Shown here piece after piece: positions 1 through 10,215 of a stretch of DNA of 64,000 nucleotides; the stretch's first letter is position 1; each line of letters begins with the position of its first letter. Source of the stretch: Gelatoporia subvermispora B (taxonomy: Eukaryota; Basidiomycota; Agaricomycetes; Polyporales; Gelatoporiaceae); NCBI GenBank assembly GCA_000320605.2, contig KB445813.1, positions 232,371-296,370 of the forward strand, in the 5' to 3' direction. The position numbers and the translations under genes are program-made. A model generated the notes under the pieces. That model was given only the letters and a program-made list of their open reading frames with translations, was not told the origin of the DNA and did not search any database.

Positions 1-463
1 GACGAAGACTTCCCACCGGATGAGCGTGTGAGTGGTGGGGGTGTGAGTATTGTTGTCAATCACGATGCCATGCACTGACGTGTTTGTCCAGCTCAACGGT
101 CATCATTTTCCGGTCTGGGCATCACTTGCACGCGACTATCTTGCAGTGCTGGCAACGTCGGTGTCAAGCGAGCGAGCGTTCTCAAGCGCAGGCATCACAA
201 TCACGAAGCGTCGCAATAGGCTTAAGGGTGATATCGTAGAAGCCCTCCAGGTCTTGAAAAGTGCGTTCCGTAACAATCTGTTCTTGTTCGACTGCGGGCC
301 TTCAAGTGTGACCGAAGCGGATCTGGAGGATGCTGGTCAGGAATCCGAGAGCAGAGATGGGGATAATACTGAGCAGCGAGTTCACGGAGTTGACGATGAT
401 GGTATCAATATTGTGGTTGAGATTGATTCAGACACGGAGGATGATGAAAGCGATGTGGATTGA
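1..463 (+). CDS. hAT transposase, C-terminal dimerisation domain (partial)
   Basis: The coding exon from about 93 to the stop at 461-463 carries the classic hAT C-terminal signature: a FP-W-LARDYLA stretch, then ATSVSSERAFSSAG, then a basic NRLK segment, and an acidic Asp/Glu-rich tail. In hAT transposases this region mediates dimerisation and supplies part of the catalytic fold. Upstream, codons from base 1 (beginning DEDFPPDERV) appear to be the previous exon, joined across a short intron of roughly 39-92 that ends in CAG. The N-terminal BED finger and most of the RNase-H-like catalytic core lie before the window, so activity cannot be judged. No internal stop is seen in the visible part. 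Confidence 0.8.
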
Positions 464-537
464 TAAGCTACAGTAGTTACATGGGGACTACAGTACATAT
501 TACACTTTGTACCGTAGTTCACATGTTCTGAATACAT

Positions 538-672
538 CAGGCCCCGGGCTTAGGCCCGAGCCTGACCCTCTCGAGCCCAGCCCTGGGGCTCGGGCTTGGC
601 TCATACTTTGAGAAGCCCTGAGCCTCCTCAAGCCGAGCCCAAGCCCGGGGCTTTGAGCCGAGCCGGGCCCTG
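538..672. repeat. GC-rich subterminal repeat block of the hAT element
   Basis: Short alternating GAGCC / GGCTC / GGGCTC motifs are repeated in both orientations. The composition differs sharply from the AT-rich flanks. Such clusters are typical of hAT subterminal regions, where transposase binds. The block ends with the presumed terminal inverted repeat at 672. Confidence 0.65.
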
Positions 673-678
673 AACAAC

Positions 679-788
679 ACTACCTCTGGTCGCCACGCAA
701 TACACTTGTCATTGGATCGTCGAGGGTCATACTGGACATGAGCCGCTTTGTTCATGGTACGGATTGGACATGTTGTTACACACCATGA
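679..788 (+). pseudogene. Tail fragment of a NACHT-WD40 (NLR-type) gene
   Basis: The reading frame ends at a TGA (786-788) and gives a peptide with RNTLVIGSSRV, DMSRFVHGTDW and a final CYTP. It matches the last ~35 residues of NLR2 in this window (same DMSRFVHG and CYTP) and the equivalent segment of NLR1. Nothing else of the gene is present: upstream is the hAT element, and homology stops within a few bases of its edge. This is the 3' remnant of a third paralogue, cut by the transposon or by a rearrangement at its end. Confidence 0.8.
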
Positions 789-3601
789 TTTGACTAGTAC
801 TACGTCGCAATACCTATGTTCTCCCCACTTATTACCACTTGGTACGCTGGTGCATTTTCTGCCGTCTCGGGATAGCTGCTTGTTTTGCCCTTCGAATGTA
901 CCTATATACTCAGTTTTTGGCTCCGCCATTTGAACGCATATGTATATTCGATGCCATTCTCGGCCTACAAAGACAGTGCACACTCGCATCATGATCTATG
1001 GCTCTTGTGATACACGTCTCAAGGGTGTGCTAGTCAAATGCATGTTGTAAGGCGGGTGGAGTCACGATTGCTTCATGCCGACAAACTAGACGATCTAGCT
1101 AGCCAAAATTCAACAAAAGTACTGCCGCCTTCTGATATTGATCACCATCAGGACGAGCTGAGTGCCGTATTGGTTGTTCCTCGTTGTGCGAGCATTGTCC
1201 GTGAATGGTTGGAAACGATTCAATTTATATGAACAAGCTGACGAGGAGACATCATATACTGACGTGTGACCGCAGCGTTACTACGGTCTACTGATTGAAT
1301 TATCGAAATTCTTCATCCGACCACAGGCACCGCTGCCTGCAGTAACATGTGTGTAATATCAGGATTCTCCACCAAGTGATATAGAGCGGACATGAGATGC
1401 TGTCGCAATAAGATTTTAGCCTATATGAACTAGAATAATGATTGGCACACAGGTACTCGCGGTTATGACAGTAAACATTCAGCGCATATACTCGCGCATT
1501 GCCCGCTCAGGCGGTCGAAGTTTATTCTGGGCTTTTCCGAGAGCCGTAGAAGCATATCAGTCTGCGCTGGTGTTACCCCAGTCAGATATCCCAATCAGTG
1601 GAGGGATAAGTCGGATTACATGCCACCCAGACCGATCGTCACGCCAAGTCACACAACTTATACAACTGATAGTTGAGGAGTATATGAGGTGCCTGGTATT
1701 CGAACAAGACCGTCGGATGCCGAGGCTAGTCTGCGGAGGAATCGATAAGGTCGTGGGGACGTGATAGTACGCTCAGGCTCACGTTCGCAGAAATCGGGGG
1801 TATGAAGGTTGGAAGTGCAGCTCGTAAGACCGTGACCAAGCACATAGATGGCGAGAGCCATGTGTTCAGGCTCGTACTGTGCACGCACAACCGCGCCAGA
1901 AAGGACTTGATCATTGAAGTCCATGCAGATAAAACGTCCGGCTCCCCACTGGGTGTGAACGGCGGTCTATGGACAGTTGATGATACAGTAGTGATCTTTG
2001 CCTACAGCGCATTCGCGGTGTGTAGTGTGCTGTATAGCTCTTCCAATTGCACACCCCGCTTTCGAACGAACGGGGTCAAAAGCGAAGAGTGTTCGAAAGG
2101 AGGCAGAGCACATACCTCATCACACGCATGTATCACACTGTCCAATCTCAGGCTCTCCTTGTCCATAGGTGCTCTCTTGTGAAGCTCACTCGTACCCTCG
2201 AGTGAATGAGTCAACAATCTCCTGGCCATTTCTGCGAATGCACGAACAAAAAACCCGTATCAGTGACTCGAGCGCGAACATCAAGGTACATTACATACCA
2301 AGGCAAGCAATCGGAAAGTCTCTTCCCTTAATCGCACGTGCAGGAAGTTCTAGCTGCGTACATTCTATATATGCAGCATCCATTCGACGGGGTTGAATAC
2401 TCGCTGTGGAAGCGATTATGCGCTTTATGCTCCTAGGCAGATGTAGACGCTGGCCTCCAAGATCACTGGAAGTTGACTAGCTTGCAGCGACCGGCAGACG
2501 CAAAGCGAGACTGAGCGTGTGGACGTCTGGATATGGTCACGCGGTCTGTCGTGCGTCAACGACTGAGCCCTTCTCGCACTGCCACTCCACCAGACTCGAC
2601 CGCTCAGCCAAGGTGACCCTCTAAGTTACATGGCTCTACTCTGAAGTCGTGAATTTGCAATACATCGACGCTTGGACTCGGACGTATCCGGCTTGGCGTG
2701 TTGACACTCCGAAAGACAAAGCACTATCCGTTCTTCCTGACTGGTATCAAGTCCCACAGCGACATAGTCGCCTCGTGGACAGTGCACATCTATTGTGAGT
2801 CCCCATGACCTGCGATGTTGTGCTGTGCTTTTGGCGGGCCTAGGGTTGACGTTGAGTTCGGCTATGGCATATATGACATTCCTGCGGCATTGTGGTGGGC
2901 ATGTATCAGCTTGCTCATGATTCCTTGAATCTTGCTCTCGCGACGTCTAAGCTTATGCAGCATGGCAATATCCTGGACGTCTTCGCCTCCGAGATCTGAT
3001 CTGAAACGCCGCACGTGCTGACATGGAGTCACCCGTGGCCGCTCTAACGACTCGCAAGTCTGCGCACACTCTTGATAGTCACTCTGCACGTACCATTGTC
3101 AAAGACTTGAATCTGTACTTCCTTGACTCGTGTATGAGCTGAAGTCTCCAGTGTTCCTCCTCGCCGCATCCCGTTAAGTCCTCTGTCAGACTGGGTACCA
3201 ATATTGCTTCAGAAGTCGTTAATGCATCTGTTATGGTGAGCTTCTATGCAGACTTCGCAAGCTTCCTAGCGCCACCTGACAGATGCGAAGTTGATCGGAT
3301 CGTTGTATCATGGTCTGGATACTCGCGGCATGCGTAAGGCCTGTCCTGGTCGTCACGGGTTCCGGATTCAAGCTCCAATATATCGAAAAATGTCCATCCG
3401 TGCTTTCAAGACGATAATTATTGCAAGTATATCAGACGTTTGTCTGTCACGGGTCTGGGGTGAACTGCGCACTATTCGCTTTAGATATGATTGATGGAAG
3501 CTATAAATCGCCGACCCAATGTATCTGCAGGGCTCGTCTGGTTGTTCCACTGCCTACGTCCCCTTCGTCCAAGTGCTCGCCCATCCAACACACAATTCCA
3601 G
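789..3601. other. Stretch without a recognisable gene
   Basis: About 2.8 kb with only short open frames on both strands and no domain I recognise. No tRNA, inverted repeat or long tandem repeat was seen. It may be decayed sequence between the NLR remnant and the DUF6533 gene. Confidence 0.5.
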
Positions 3602-5448
3602 ATGTCCAACTTTTCCGGAAATTTCTTCGTTGTTGATTTGCTGGAGTCTGCGTGAGCAACATTCTTATGATTCGCATGGTCTCCTGACCCAGCTATTTGT
3701 CGCATACAGATGGATCACTAATTGCTGTGCGGTTGCGGCTGGGTGTGCGTCGTGTAGGCCAGAGAACGTTGATCTGGTACTCACTCTTTCTACTCAGGTC
3801 TTATATTCTACGACTACTTCGCTACGTTACCCCACGAAGCTCGATTGATATGGGGCCGGAGGTTCAGTATAGTGACATTGCTGTTCTATCTGAACCGACT
3901 AGCAAGCCTGGGTTTTGCGACTGCCACCTTTCTCGACGAAAATCTGGGACCATTGACCGAAGAAGTGCCGCTTTTGCAAACCCTTTCAGTAACGTCACAT
4001 TCCATGTTCAACTACACATCAGACTGAAGTATTATGCAGAAGTACGCGCTCCACGATCCTGTGTAGTTTCGTCACACAACTTATGGAGTATACTTACGTC
4101 CAACCAGTTGTATTGGGCTTAACAATTTATCCAAAGCAATGGAAGCCACACTTTACGCTTTATGGGCAGGTCGGTCCCGACTTACGCGGCTCCTGTAGGA
4201 ATCGGAAGTGGAGAGATCGCTGATGCGTATATATCCTCTGTAGCCTTCTCGGCAATGCGTGTGTACGCTATCGGTAATAATAGCTGGATGCTAGCAGTAC
4301 TCGCTGGTCTTTTTGGCATGGTCCCTTTTGCGACCTCGGTGGTACGTTGTTTGGATGCTCAAGAACATCTTGTGTTTTATTTCATCTTGCTGGATAATAC
4401 AGTATCAATCATTTCCGACTCAAGTATCCGGCATCGAGGCCCTACCTGGAGTTGGCTCGTGGTGTCTCGAGTTCAGCGATATGAGCCAGACTGAGCAAAT
4501 GAAGTACGTGAATTCAGTTCGTGTCAGCAAAATCCCTTGACGACCATTATCTCTAGCTGTACGTGTCTAATCAGCCCCAGCGTGACGTGTATACCAAGCA
4601 TCACATAGTGACGATCGCCGCCCGTGTTTGTGGGATTACATCCGACGCCATCGTATTGGTGGAGACCTGGCGGAAAACATACTCCATTAAAAGAGACGCC
4701 ATGAGGCACAATATTAGGACACCATTAGCGACTATGCTTATGCGAGATGGTATGTTTAGGCAGATCTATGGTCCATTGCCCTAGGGATTCTGACTGTAGG
4801 CAGGTACATTGTACTTCGTGTGGGTGAACACCAGGTCCTTTCATACGGTTAAATTCAGGTTTTCTTCGGTTTATAGATTCATACTATCGCTGAATGTTTT
4901 GGATACGATCGGAAAGGCCTTCAACGTATGTTATGTTTATCATGTGATCGTGGTGATCGCTGATATGCGGCGTTCAGATCTTCGACTACACACCAACGTT
5001 CATGATACCGTCAGTCACTCAATCGTTTGTGCGCCGAGATGCTAATCGCCGCATTATGGCGTACAGATCCTTCTCGATTATCATCTCTCGCTTCCTCCTG
5101 AACCTCCGTCAGCTCGGAAGCGAGCCGTATGGCAATGGAGCAAGTGACACATCTGGCCGCGACTCTGGACAATCCCAGTCTGCAGGCCTGCGGTTCGCGT
5201 CGTTTATCGACAACATGGGCGAAGACCTGGATGACGAGTCGGGAAGTTCGGACCTTGCTATCGCCTGGGATAGCCCCCAATCGAACGCTGTCGATGAGGA
5301 GCCTCAGGACTCCGCGGTTCTCACCCAGGGCAGCTCTTATCCCTCCGCAGAGCAGGAGATGGCGGACATAGAATGCAACGTCCACTCGCGCATCCCAAGC
5401 TACAATGAAGGAACAACTAATATGTGCATAGTCAGGCGCGAGCAGTGA
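3602..5448 (+). CDS. DUF6533-family multi-pass membrane protein
   Basis: This belongs to a seven-helix-like family expanded in mushroom-forming fungi whose function is unknown. The start at 3602 is chosen because exon 1 (3602-3651, MSNFSGNFFVVDLLES) joins across a GTGAGC...CAG intron to the exon at 3710. A further intron with acceptor at about 3797 leads into FYDYFATLPHEARLIWGRRF, the family's N-terminal hallmark. Later exons carry FSAMRVYAI, IAARVCGITSDAIVLVETW with TYSIKRDA and TPLATMLMRDG, SLNVLDTIGKAFN, and SRFLLNLRQ followed by LRFASFIDNMGE. The hydrophilic C-terminal tail ends at a TGA at 5446-5448. I estimate about ten short exons; boundaries between 3960 and 4560 are uncertain. The conserved motifs keep frame throughout, so the gene is probably intact. 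Confidence 0.8.
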
Positions 5449-5929
5449 TGCATTGGTCTCGATTGTCACATCTCATCCGTTGTGTTTCTTGCCAGCCTCC
5501 GAGTTCCTATCATGATCGCCTATTCTCCTTGAATGCGGGCAGGAACGGTCTCGGATTACAAAATAACTAGATATAAAGAAAGTTGTCAATATATGCGTCA
5601 CATCTCCCGAGAGTTCAGAGAAGCTGCATCGCACATCTGACACCATTAAGCCGAATTACGAAGAGATTCTCCAGCATCAGACGTCCATGGTGTGTGGTGT
5701 CAATCAATCACAGGGCGCCCTGCGTAGGAAATTCAAGGAGGTGGAGCTCCCAATAGAGATCTGTACGAAATAACAAATACAGTGGGCGCGACCATTGGCT
5801 TGCCACTGAATTGAGTGAGGACACATTTGTGTTCGAGGAACTCCTGAACGCGATGTGTGCGTCACCCGTCTCAAAGCTCGACATGGACGAGGTCATTGTG
5901 TTAGTGCTAAGGATCTCCGCCAATGCCAT
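5449..5929. other. Intergenic, nothing recognised
   Basis: This spacer lies between the DUF6533 gene and the first decayed ORC1 copy. A short open frame at 5811-5935 has no recognisable motif. Homology to the intact ORC1 gene starts near 5930. Confidence 0.5.
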
Positions 5930-7595
5930 CGAATGCTCAGAGCATTCTTCCACTTCGTACCACCGACTTCGCCTAGGACGCGCTCAATCTCCGGATGCTC
6001 GAGATTCAGCGCTACTCGACGCTCTTCCTCGTGCTTTCTTGTGGCAACCGCACTCTCTTCGCATATCATCGCGCGAGAAGCCAGGAGGGAGTCGAGCACC
6101 ATGCTGAGCTCTCCAGCGCTTGGTCTCCGGGCAGGATCGTCGTCGCTAGCGAGTATATTGAGATAGATGATATGCTGACGCTGGACCTGGTCCGCTAGAG
6201 ACCGTATGAGACAAGTTTCCATGATAAGTGTATTCTCGAACGTACCTCTCCCCACTTTTCCTCCTCCGCCCCTTCCTTCTTGATGCACTTCAGCATCGCA
6301 GCGACCATGAGGCGCTCGTGGAAGCTCAGGTCGCGCAGGTATGCCGCCGTCGGGCTGTTCTGCATGACCGTGATGACCTCTCTCACGTTGTCCGTTCGTG
6401 CTGTGCGTTTGCGCGTTCGGACAAGCTCAACTGTGTGGCTGTATGCCGCTATTTTGAGTAAAGAGTCATGTGGGTCGACGAGTGCACTTACTGGCAGATA
6501 TCGAGCGCGCGCTGGGCGTCGCCACTGATAGAAACTTTCATCGACGCGAACTTGACGCCGTCGGGAGCAATAATGTTCGGTGTATCCGCCGGCAGCCCTT
6601 CGTTGGCGGCCGAGAGTCGTGCGTGGACAATTTTGTCCGGCTGCGGCGTCATGTATGGAAGTTAATCCGCACGCAACCTGGTTCATGGATCCACATATCA
6701 GTGATCATTCTATCACTTCATAGAATAGCTCCTAACCGAGCCGAATCTGCACTCCTCGACATGACAATTGTGTTTGCAACAGCAAGCGCGATGAGCTGGA
6801 CTCCGCCAACGTCGGCCAGTTGAAGAAGTTGGATACAACATCCTGTTTGGGTGTCATCAGCTGGTCGAGCTCGTCCATCAAGACCACACTGTCCTACTAT
6901 CAGCTTTGCTCAGCGTACGAGCTGGATGCAACTCAACATGCATGCGCTCGTGGCCCGATGCCTCCATCAAGACGATCTTCATGTGCCCGTCCTTGGCCCC
7001 ATCATGTCCGCTGACTGCCTCCCAAAGCAGCTCATACGCAGCTGCTGGCTCAGGCTGGCTCAAGAATTCCGAGGCTGTCGATCTCAACATACGCGGCCTC
7101 GAATGGGTTTGCTTCCTGTACCACGCACGCTTCCTATACCACGCACCGTCAGCATCTGACCAGAACCGCTAAGGATTGGAACCCGGCGTACACTCCGTTC
7201 TGCCACCCGCTTCAGCTCGCGCACGACGGCATGCACAGTCGCTGTCCTCCCAGTCCCAGGAACGCCCGGAATATCTGCGCCGTTCGATCAGTCGAATAAT
7301 CCACATGGCCGAAACATGCGTGCAACACTCACATATACACCCACCACTGCCCTCGTCCTCGTCCAAGAGTTGGTCCACCGCCCTCAGCACTTGCATATAT
7401 TCCTCCTCGCGGCACGGCAGCGCCTCGGGGCGCGCGGCGACGTGCAGAATGTGCATCGCGCACAGTCACGGGTCACTGCCCGCCTTACCGAGGTGCGCCT
7501 CCAGATCGAGCGCGGTGAGTCCTGCGCCTGTCGGCGGCGGCGAGCGTACCGCTAGGCGACATTTGCGCGGCGTTGTTTGGGCGATTGGGCCGAGT
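5930..7595 (-). pseudogene. Decayed ORC1 copy A (linker, AAA+ and C-terminal parts)
   Basis: On the minus strand this matches intact ORC1 at 18740-21705 from the basic linker (7595) through the AAA+ module to the C-terminus. A degraded Walker A lies at about 7240-7275, the Walker B region (sensor DELDQL) at about 6850-6885, the lid and winged-helix segment ([11 protein letters not shown]) at 6195-6400, and the C-terminal exon (GTKWKNALS) at 5930-6190. The normal stop codon is changed (ATCGAA where the intact gene has ATCTGA read on the minus strand), and frames shift repeatedly between segments. The BAH domain is missing. It abuts copy B head-to-tail at about 7596. No functional product is expected. 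Confidence 0.85.
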
Positions 7596-8760
7596 GCTCA
7601 AGATTCAGCGCTACTCGACGCCCTTCCCCAGATCTTCTCGGAGCAACCGCTCCTTCTACGCATGTCATCGCACGAGAAACTATGAAAGAATCGAGCACCA
7701 TGTTGAGTTCAGCAGCGCTCGGCCTGCGAGCGGGGTCCTCATCGCTAACGTGGATGTTGAGAGAAATGATATGCTGACGTGATTTGGAACGCACCTCTCC
7801 ACACTTGATCTCCTTCACCGCTCGTGGAAGCTCAGGTCGCGGGGGTAAGCCGTCGTCTGGCTGGTCTGCATGTCCCTGACGACCTCCTTAACGTCGTCCG
7901 GTCTGTCTGTATGCTTTCCCGGCGGTATATCGCAGATGTGTGTAAAGAGTGGTGTGGGTCGACGCGTGCACGTAGGTCCGAGTATCGATCCCGCGCCGGG
8001 CAGCATCGCAGGTGGAGGAGACCTACGACTTTCAAGACCATGCAGCCATATTGGTAACTCAGCCCGGCGCATAACCTGGATAAAACTCACCACGCATACG
8101 TCCCGACTCCCTAGTCCGTTTCGCGCGCTCCACATCCGGACTGCCTCGACAGCAGCTTTAGCGCCTCCTTCGAGCTGATCTTTCGACGCGTAGGACGTGC
8201 ATCGCGCGCAGCAACGGATTGCAGCTGCCCGCATCGCCGCGCCGCGCCTCGAGGTCAGCGCAGCATGCCCCGCGCCCGTCGGCGGCGGCGCGACCCTGGA
8301 GCGCGACGCGATGCTGGATGTCCGCACCGGCGCGTGGTGGTACACGGTATGGGTATGGGTGACGTGCACGAGGTTCATGGTGTGGTGGGCACGGAGGTAT
8401 TCCGTTTGTGCTTGCGCGATTGGCGTGATGAGGAAGGAAGTCGGGCTCGGGGTCTGTTGTTTCTCGCGCGACGCCACCCTGCTTCATCGTGCTGGTAGTC
8501 GTTGCTGTTGGGGTCTCTCGGTTCAGATCTGTCAGAGGCTAAGCTCCGTGTATGCGTCTGAAGTCGCGCATGCGTTCTTCATGATCCTTTGGCTCGGTCG
8601 ATCCGAGCCCCACGTGCCAAGTGAATCCAGCCCGACGTTGTTCTTCCTCACGCGCGCTGAGATTCGCAACAGCTCTGCTCGAGAGAACTCCCATTCGAAG
8701 TCGTAGAATCGGCCGTGAAGGGGTGCCTGGCATACTTGCAGCAGAAGCGGGACATGCTCG
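7596..8760 (-). pseudogene. Decayed ORC1 copy B (internally deleted)
   Basis: At 7596 the homology jumps from the linker of copy A straight back to the C-terminal exon of a second ORC1 copy, read in the same direction. The C-terminal and winged-helix parts occupy 7600-8030. A piece of the exon before Walker B is at 8140-8180, linker sequence at 8190-8300, and the end of the BAH domain (FYDFEWEFSRAE, counterpart of [13 protein letters not shown] in the intact gene) at about 8510-8740. Both Walker motifs are deleted and several frameshifts are present. The order of pieces is that of a normal ORC1 gene with large internal losses. Confidence 0.8.
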
Positions 8761-9182
8761 ATAAGGATCGCCCGGGGTACTGCAATCGAGAGGGCGTCAC
8801 CGAGTATTGTGCGCATACATGTGATTAGCGCGGCGTACATACATATCAAGAGGATCTGGGACGCACCACATGCGAAGACCGCGGAGAACGAAGCGTTAGT
8901 AAGTTCAGGCAAGTCTCGAGGGTCGCAGGTCGCATGGCTTGCGTCATCGTCGATCGAATATTGTTCCAGCGTGCGATCGCGATCGGGCGCTTTCCCTGCG
9001 ACGGACGCGCGGCTTTGGGCGACTCCCTGCCAGACAGCTCGCAGAGGAGTCCCTCCACTCATTCTAGCGTCGCTTTGTGGTCGGTAGACTTCAGAGAGCC
9101 TCTCAACTGCTTCTCACCTTCCCACTCTCTCTGCGCGCTATCACCGTGACTAGGGGAGCATAGACGCATCCGAGCAGATCCT
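8761..9182. other. Spacer between ORC1 copy B and the UGP1 remnant
   Basis: Open frames run on the minus strand here, continuous with ORC1 copy B, but I could not match them to ORC1 or another family. It may be the degraded 5' part of copy B. Confidence 0.4.
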
Positions 9183-10215
9183 GGATGGGCGCAAAGGGTG
9201 TACTAGAAGTCAAGGATGACATGGGCGTGGTGTTGGAAGTCGGCCAAATCACAGCCCCGCATGACGACGTTCAACCAGTCGCGCCACCCGTGCATCGCGA
9301 AGATTACCCCCTCCCCGAAGACTGGCGACAACAAGAGCAAGTCTTACCCGCCAGGCCATGGTGACCTCTACAACACACTCATGCACTTGGGCGCGCTCGA
9401 CCAACTTCTCGTGGAGGACAAGTACTCCCCGCTCGTGTACAATTCGGATCACCCGAGCGCCGCGTGAGTCGTGTAAACCGTAGAGGTGAGCTTGTACTGA
9501 CTTGACAGTTATAGCGTCAACGACAAGACATTGATGTATGGTCGAAAGCTAGGCAGAGTTCATGAAGTTGATCGTGGACAGGACAAAGGTACACCTCGAG
9601 GTGTGTATATACGCAGTGTCATCTGATGCATACAGGCTGATTCGGCATTCAAGGTAGAGTGCCGATCGATCGCAAGGGCTCCATCCGGTTACTGGAAGTC
9701 GTGCAGATCCACTCTGAACACGTCGAGGACTTTGGATACCCTGTCTGTATTTATCAATGTCAAGAACACGGGCGATCTCGGCCAGGCTGTAATTTAGGTA
9801 CGTGATACGATGATCGCCTCATGGGCATACCAATACTTGAGTAGTAACCGGTCTGTGCCTCACACGTAGTTATGCGACACAGCTACCGGTACCGCGATCA
9901 AGCATTTCATACCATGCACGGTGTTAACGTGTCGCGGTCGTACATCCTGCCAGTCCAATCGTGCTTGGACCTGCTGCTCGTCAAGCTGAACATCTACTTG
10001 CTGCAGCACGGGCAGCTCGTGGCGAAGTTCCCTGAACCGCACATCCGAGACGACGTCGATCATCGAGCTGGATGTCAACTGCAGGAAGAGTGTGCAGTTC
10101 TGGAGACAGGTCAAGAGGATTTCCTATATCACTCAATGAGTGGGACTACTGGACGGCGATTGGCGAGGCCTGAGGTGGGGTTCGGACGGAACGTCACGCT
10201 GTGCGACAATCATTG
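9183..10215 (+). pseudogene. Decayed UTP-glucose-1-phosphate uridylyltransferase gene
   Basis: Several pieces in order match the UGP1 family (UDP-glucose synthesis for cell-wall glucan and glycogen). GAKGVLEVKDDM (9185-9220) corresponds to the substrate-binding start. TFNQSRHPCI and YPPGHGDLYN with LGALDQLL (9260-9470) correspond to the catalytic core. LLEVVQIHSEHVEDFG lies at about 9690-9740. GVNVSRSYILPVQSC with DLLLVKLNIYLLQHGQL (9915-10025) and FGRNVTLC (about 10185-10205) come from the beta-helix C-terminus. Frameshifts, stops and missing segments separate them, including a large loss after 9225. Intact fungal enzymes are about 500 residues; this cannot encode one. Confidence 0.8.

Larger units (their letters stand above)
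1..672 (+). mobile_element. 3' end of a hAT-superfamily DNA transposon (left part outside window)
   Basis: The segment holds the C-terminal part of a hAT transposase, an AT-rich spacer, and a GC-rich subterminal block that stops at position 672. Read inward from that end, the sequence begins CAGGGCCCGGCTCGGCTC, the CAGGG-type start usual for hAT terminal inverted repeats. The next eight bases (673-680, AACAACAC) would be one copy of the 8-bp target duplication typical of hAT. The other end lies outside the window, so neither the duplication nor the left inverted repeat can be confirmed. Coding remains of an NLR gene begin directly after it, so it looks inserted in that gene. Confidence 0.75.

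Noticed and set aside
537..992. 151-codon minus-strand frame over the GC-rich block
   Set aside because: It crosses the hAT terminal repeats and the NLR remnant antisense. The translation is low-complexity and not a gene.
1640..1760. Possible minus-strand tRNA suggested by a TTCGAA stretch near 1695
   Set aside because: No acceptor, D-arm or anticodon stem pairing could be made around it.
5011..5469. 152-codon minus-strand frame
   Set aside because: It is antisense to the C-terminal exon of the DUF6533 gene, whose plus-strand frame carries the family motifs.
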